A stretch of 64,000 nt of DNA, taken from assembly GCF_964204865.1 (NCBI RefSeq), contig NC_135251.1, forward strand, positions 15,376,001 to 15,440,000. The letters run 5' to 3'. How positions within the stretch are numbered: the stretch's first letter is position 1; every line of letters starts with the position of its first letter. Below are positions 62,829 to 64,000 of the stretch, piece by piece. The translations under genes were made by a program, and so were the position numbers. Origin of the DNA: Styela clava. Its lineage: Eukaryota > Chordata > Ascidiacea > Stolidobranchia > Styelidae. Below the pieces are notes generated by a model. That model did not search any database, was not told where the DNA came from, and worked only from the letters and a program-made list of their open reading frames with translations.

Positions 62829-64000
62829 ATGGTCCGTCCACGTCATCCGGCCATAAAGTACAAGCCTGTCTTCCAGAAACTGGGGGTAAAAAAAATTTCA
62901 TGTTAATACTTATAAAATATAAAAAGAAAATATTTGATATATATTCTTTTAGAATATGTAGTAAATGGAAAAAACAGCTTTTCCTTGCATGCGAAATAAT
63001 TAAGAATTATACTCTCTGTTTCAGACTAGTCAGACGATTATTGGACTTATTCATATGATTTTGGCAGTTATCTCAACAATATTATCACCATCATTATCAT
63101 CATATTGTGCAATAGCGATTGGAGTGCTGGTTCGTATTGCGGGACATTCACTTACTATATTGAACCTTTTTTAATATTAGCACAAACTAGCGTACACTCA
63201 TGCTAAATATTTTTATTTTTCACGTTCTCGCTCGGAACATGACAATACTTCGACACAAATTTACATCAAATGATTCGAATTGGCATATCTACGATTTGTT
63301 CATCGTAAATAGGACTTACGTAAACTACTAACCATTAAACTTGGGTGCTGGCTCAGGATCAATGCTCTACTATAAGGCAATAGTCACACATACGTACTGT
63401 CTATCATGCCATTTCGCCTACAATTATACCCGATTGTTCTTTATTACGAAATATTCAATTCATCCTTTGCTTTTATCACATTTTCTTCATTCTTGTTCTA
63501 GTACCTAAGCACCGGACTTGTGGCTTCCTCGACTTCTAGAAGTCCCACCAACTGCAATGTAAGTTTCATTGTAGCAAAAATTTTCATATTTATATATAGC
63601 TTTCACTTACTTACCTAGATTAAAATAATATGCTATGCCGTTATTTGGCAAACTCAGTTCATTACTCGAATCGACCCAAACTAAAATTCGACTTTAGTTG
63701 AATATTATCTGGCGACTTGACCATGTGATTGAATGAAATTATTGCAGTTTACCCATCGGTCTTTTTTTTTTATCCCATTTTGATTTCCGTAACATTGCGT
63801 GGGGGTTATTTTTCAGCTGTATTAAGAAGATGTACTTTTTGTTCTGTAGATAAATTTATATATTTTTCTTATCACTTTCATTTTTTGAAAGCTACTTTAC
63901 ATTAGTGACTTTTCTGTCATCAATTCGTTGCTGTGGTGTAGATTGTCCCTATAAGTTATCCCAAACGCTGGTATTTGCATTTCAGGTGACTGGAGGAATG
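62829..64000 (+). CDS. MS4A-like four-pass membrane protein, gene E (partial, runs off window)
   Basis: Exons 62829-62885, 63025-63129, 63502-63558, and the first 15 bases of the next (63986-64000); 78 codons visible. The N-terminus MVRPRHPA resembles gene A (VVHPRHPA). Helix 1 is GLIHMILAVISTIL, then GVL, then YLSTGLVASSTS and TNCN at the exon 3 end, and VTGGM opens exon 4 exactly as in A, B and D. The exon 2 donor is GTTCGT, weaker than in the other genes. The 3' part lies outside the window. Confidence 0.8.

Noticed and set aside
1-64000. CRISPR arrays, bacterial operons, rRNA genes
   Set aside because: No regularly spaced repeats, Shine-Dalgarno-led gene runs or rRNA-like blocks are present; the gene structure is that of an animal nucleus.

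Overview
This is a window of AT-rich, intron-rich animal nuclear DNA. Genes are split by many short GT-AG introns. The identifiable proteins are animal families: an organic-anion transporter, a mitochondrial Obg GTPase, SUMO and MS4A-like four-pass membrane proteins. The space between them is full of small non-autonomous transposons, SINE-like and LTR-like debris. A marine invertebrate deuterostome, perhaps an ascidian, would fit the gene families and base composition. That is an inference, because no lineage-specific marker is visible.

Layout. (1) 101-5526, plus strand: the last ten exons of an SLCO/OATP transporter; its N-terminal exons lie outside the window. (2) 8209-11411, plus: a multi-exon coiled-coil gene broken by in-frame stops and frame changes, followed by a possible coding remnant at 11924-12315. 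(3) 13601-18944, minus: a complete seven-exon MTG2/GTPBP5 gene, with a hAT-type element in one intron that itself contains a second nested element. (4) 19880-20164, minus: SUMO, with an uninterrupted reading frame. (5) 20864-21037: a truncated copy of the four-pass (MARVEL-like) single-exon gene at 31673-32224; a repeat-rich 10 kb separates them. (6) 35695 to the right edge: five tandem, same-strand MS4A-like genes (A-E; E runs off the window) with a nearly fixed exon plan and an invariant 57-nt third exon.

Mobile DNA. Five hAT-like elements have 8-bp target duplications, and one further copy is degenerate. A foldback MITE family (terminus GGTACTCCTGAAG and variants) has six copies, three of them with perfect 8-bp target duplications. 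A family with ACTTATCGAT ends has three copies. There are also a tRNA-like SINE with an inverted partner 10 kb away, inverted LTR-like sequences around 29.2-31.4 kb, and several segmental duplications at 24-29 kb.

How the genes work together. They do not form an operon or a single pathway. MTG2 (mitoribosome assembly) and SUMO (protein modification) are housekeeping genes on the minus strand. The OATP gene and the MS4A-like array encode membrane proteins on the plus strand. The array looks like a locally expanded family formed by tandem duplication and then divergence.

All exon boundaries were read by eye from splice signals, frame continuity and family similarity. No searches were run.
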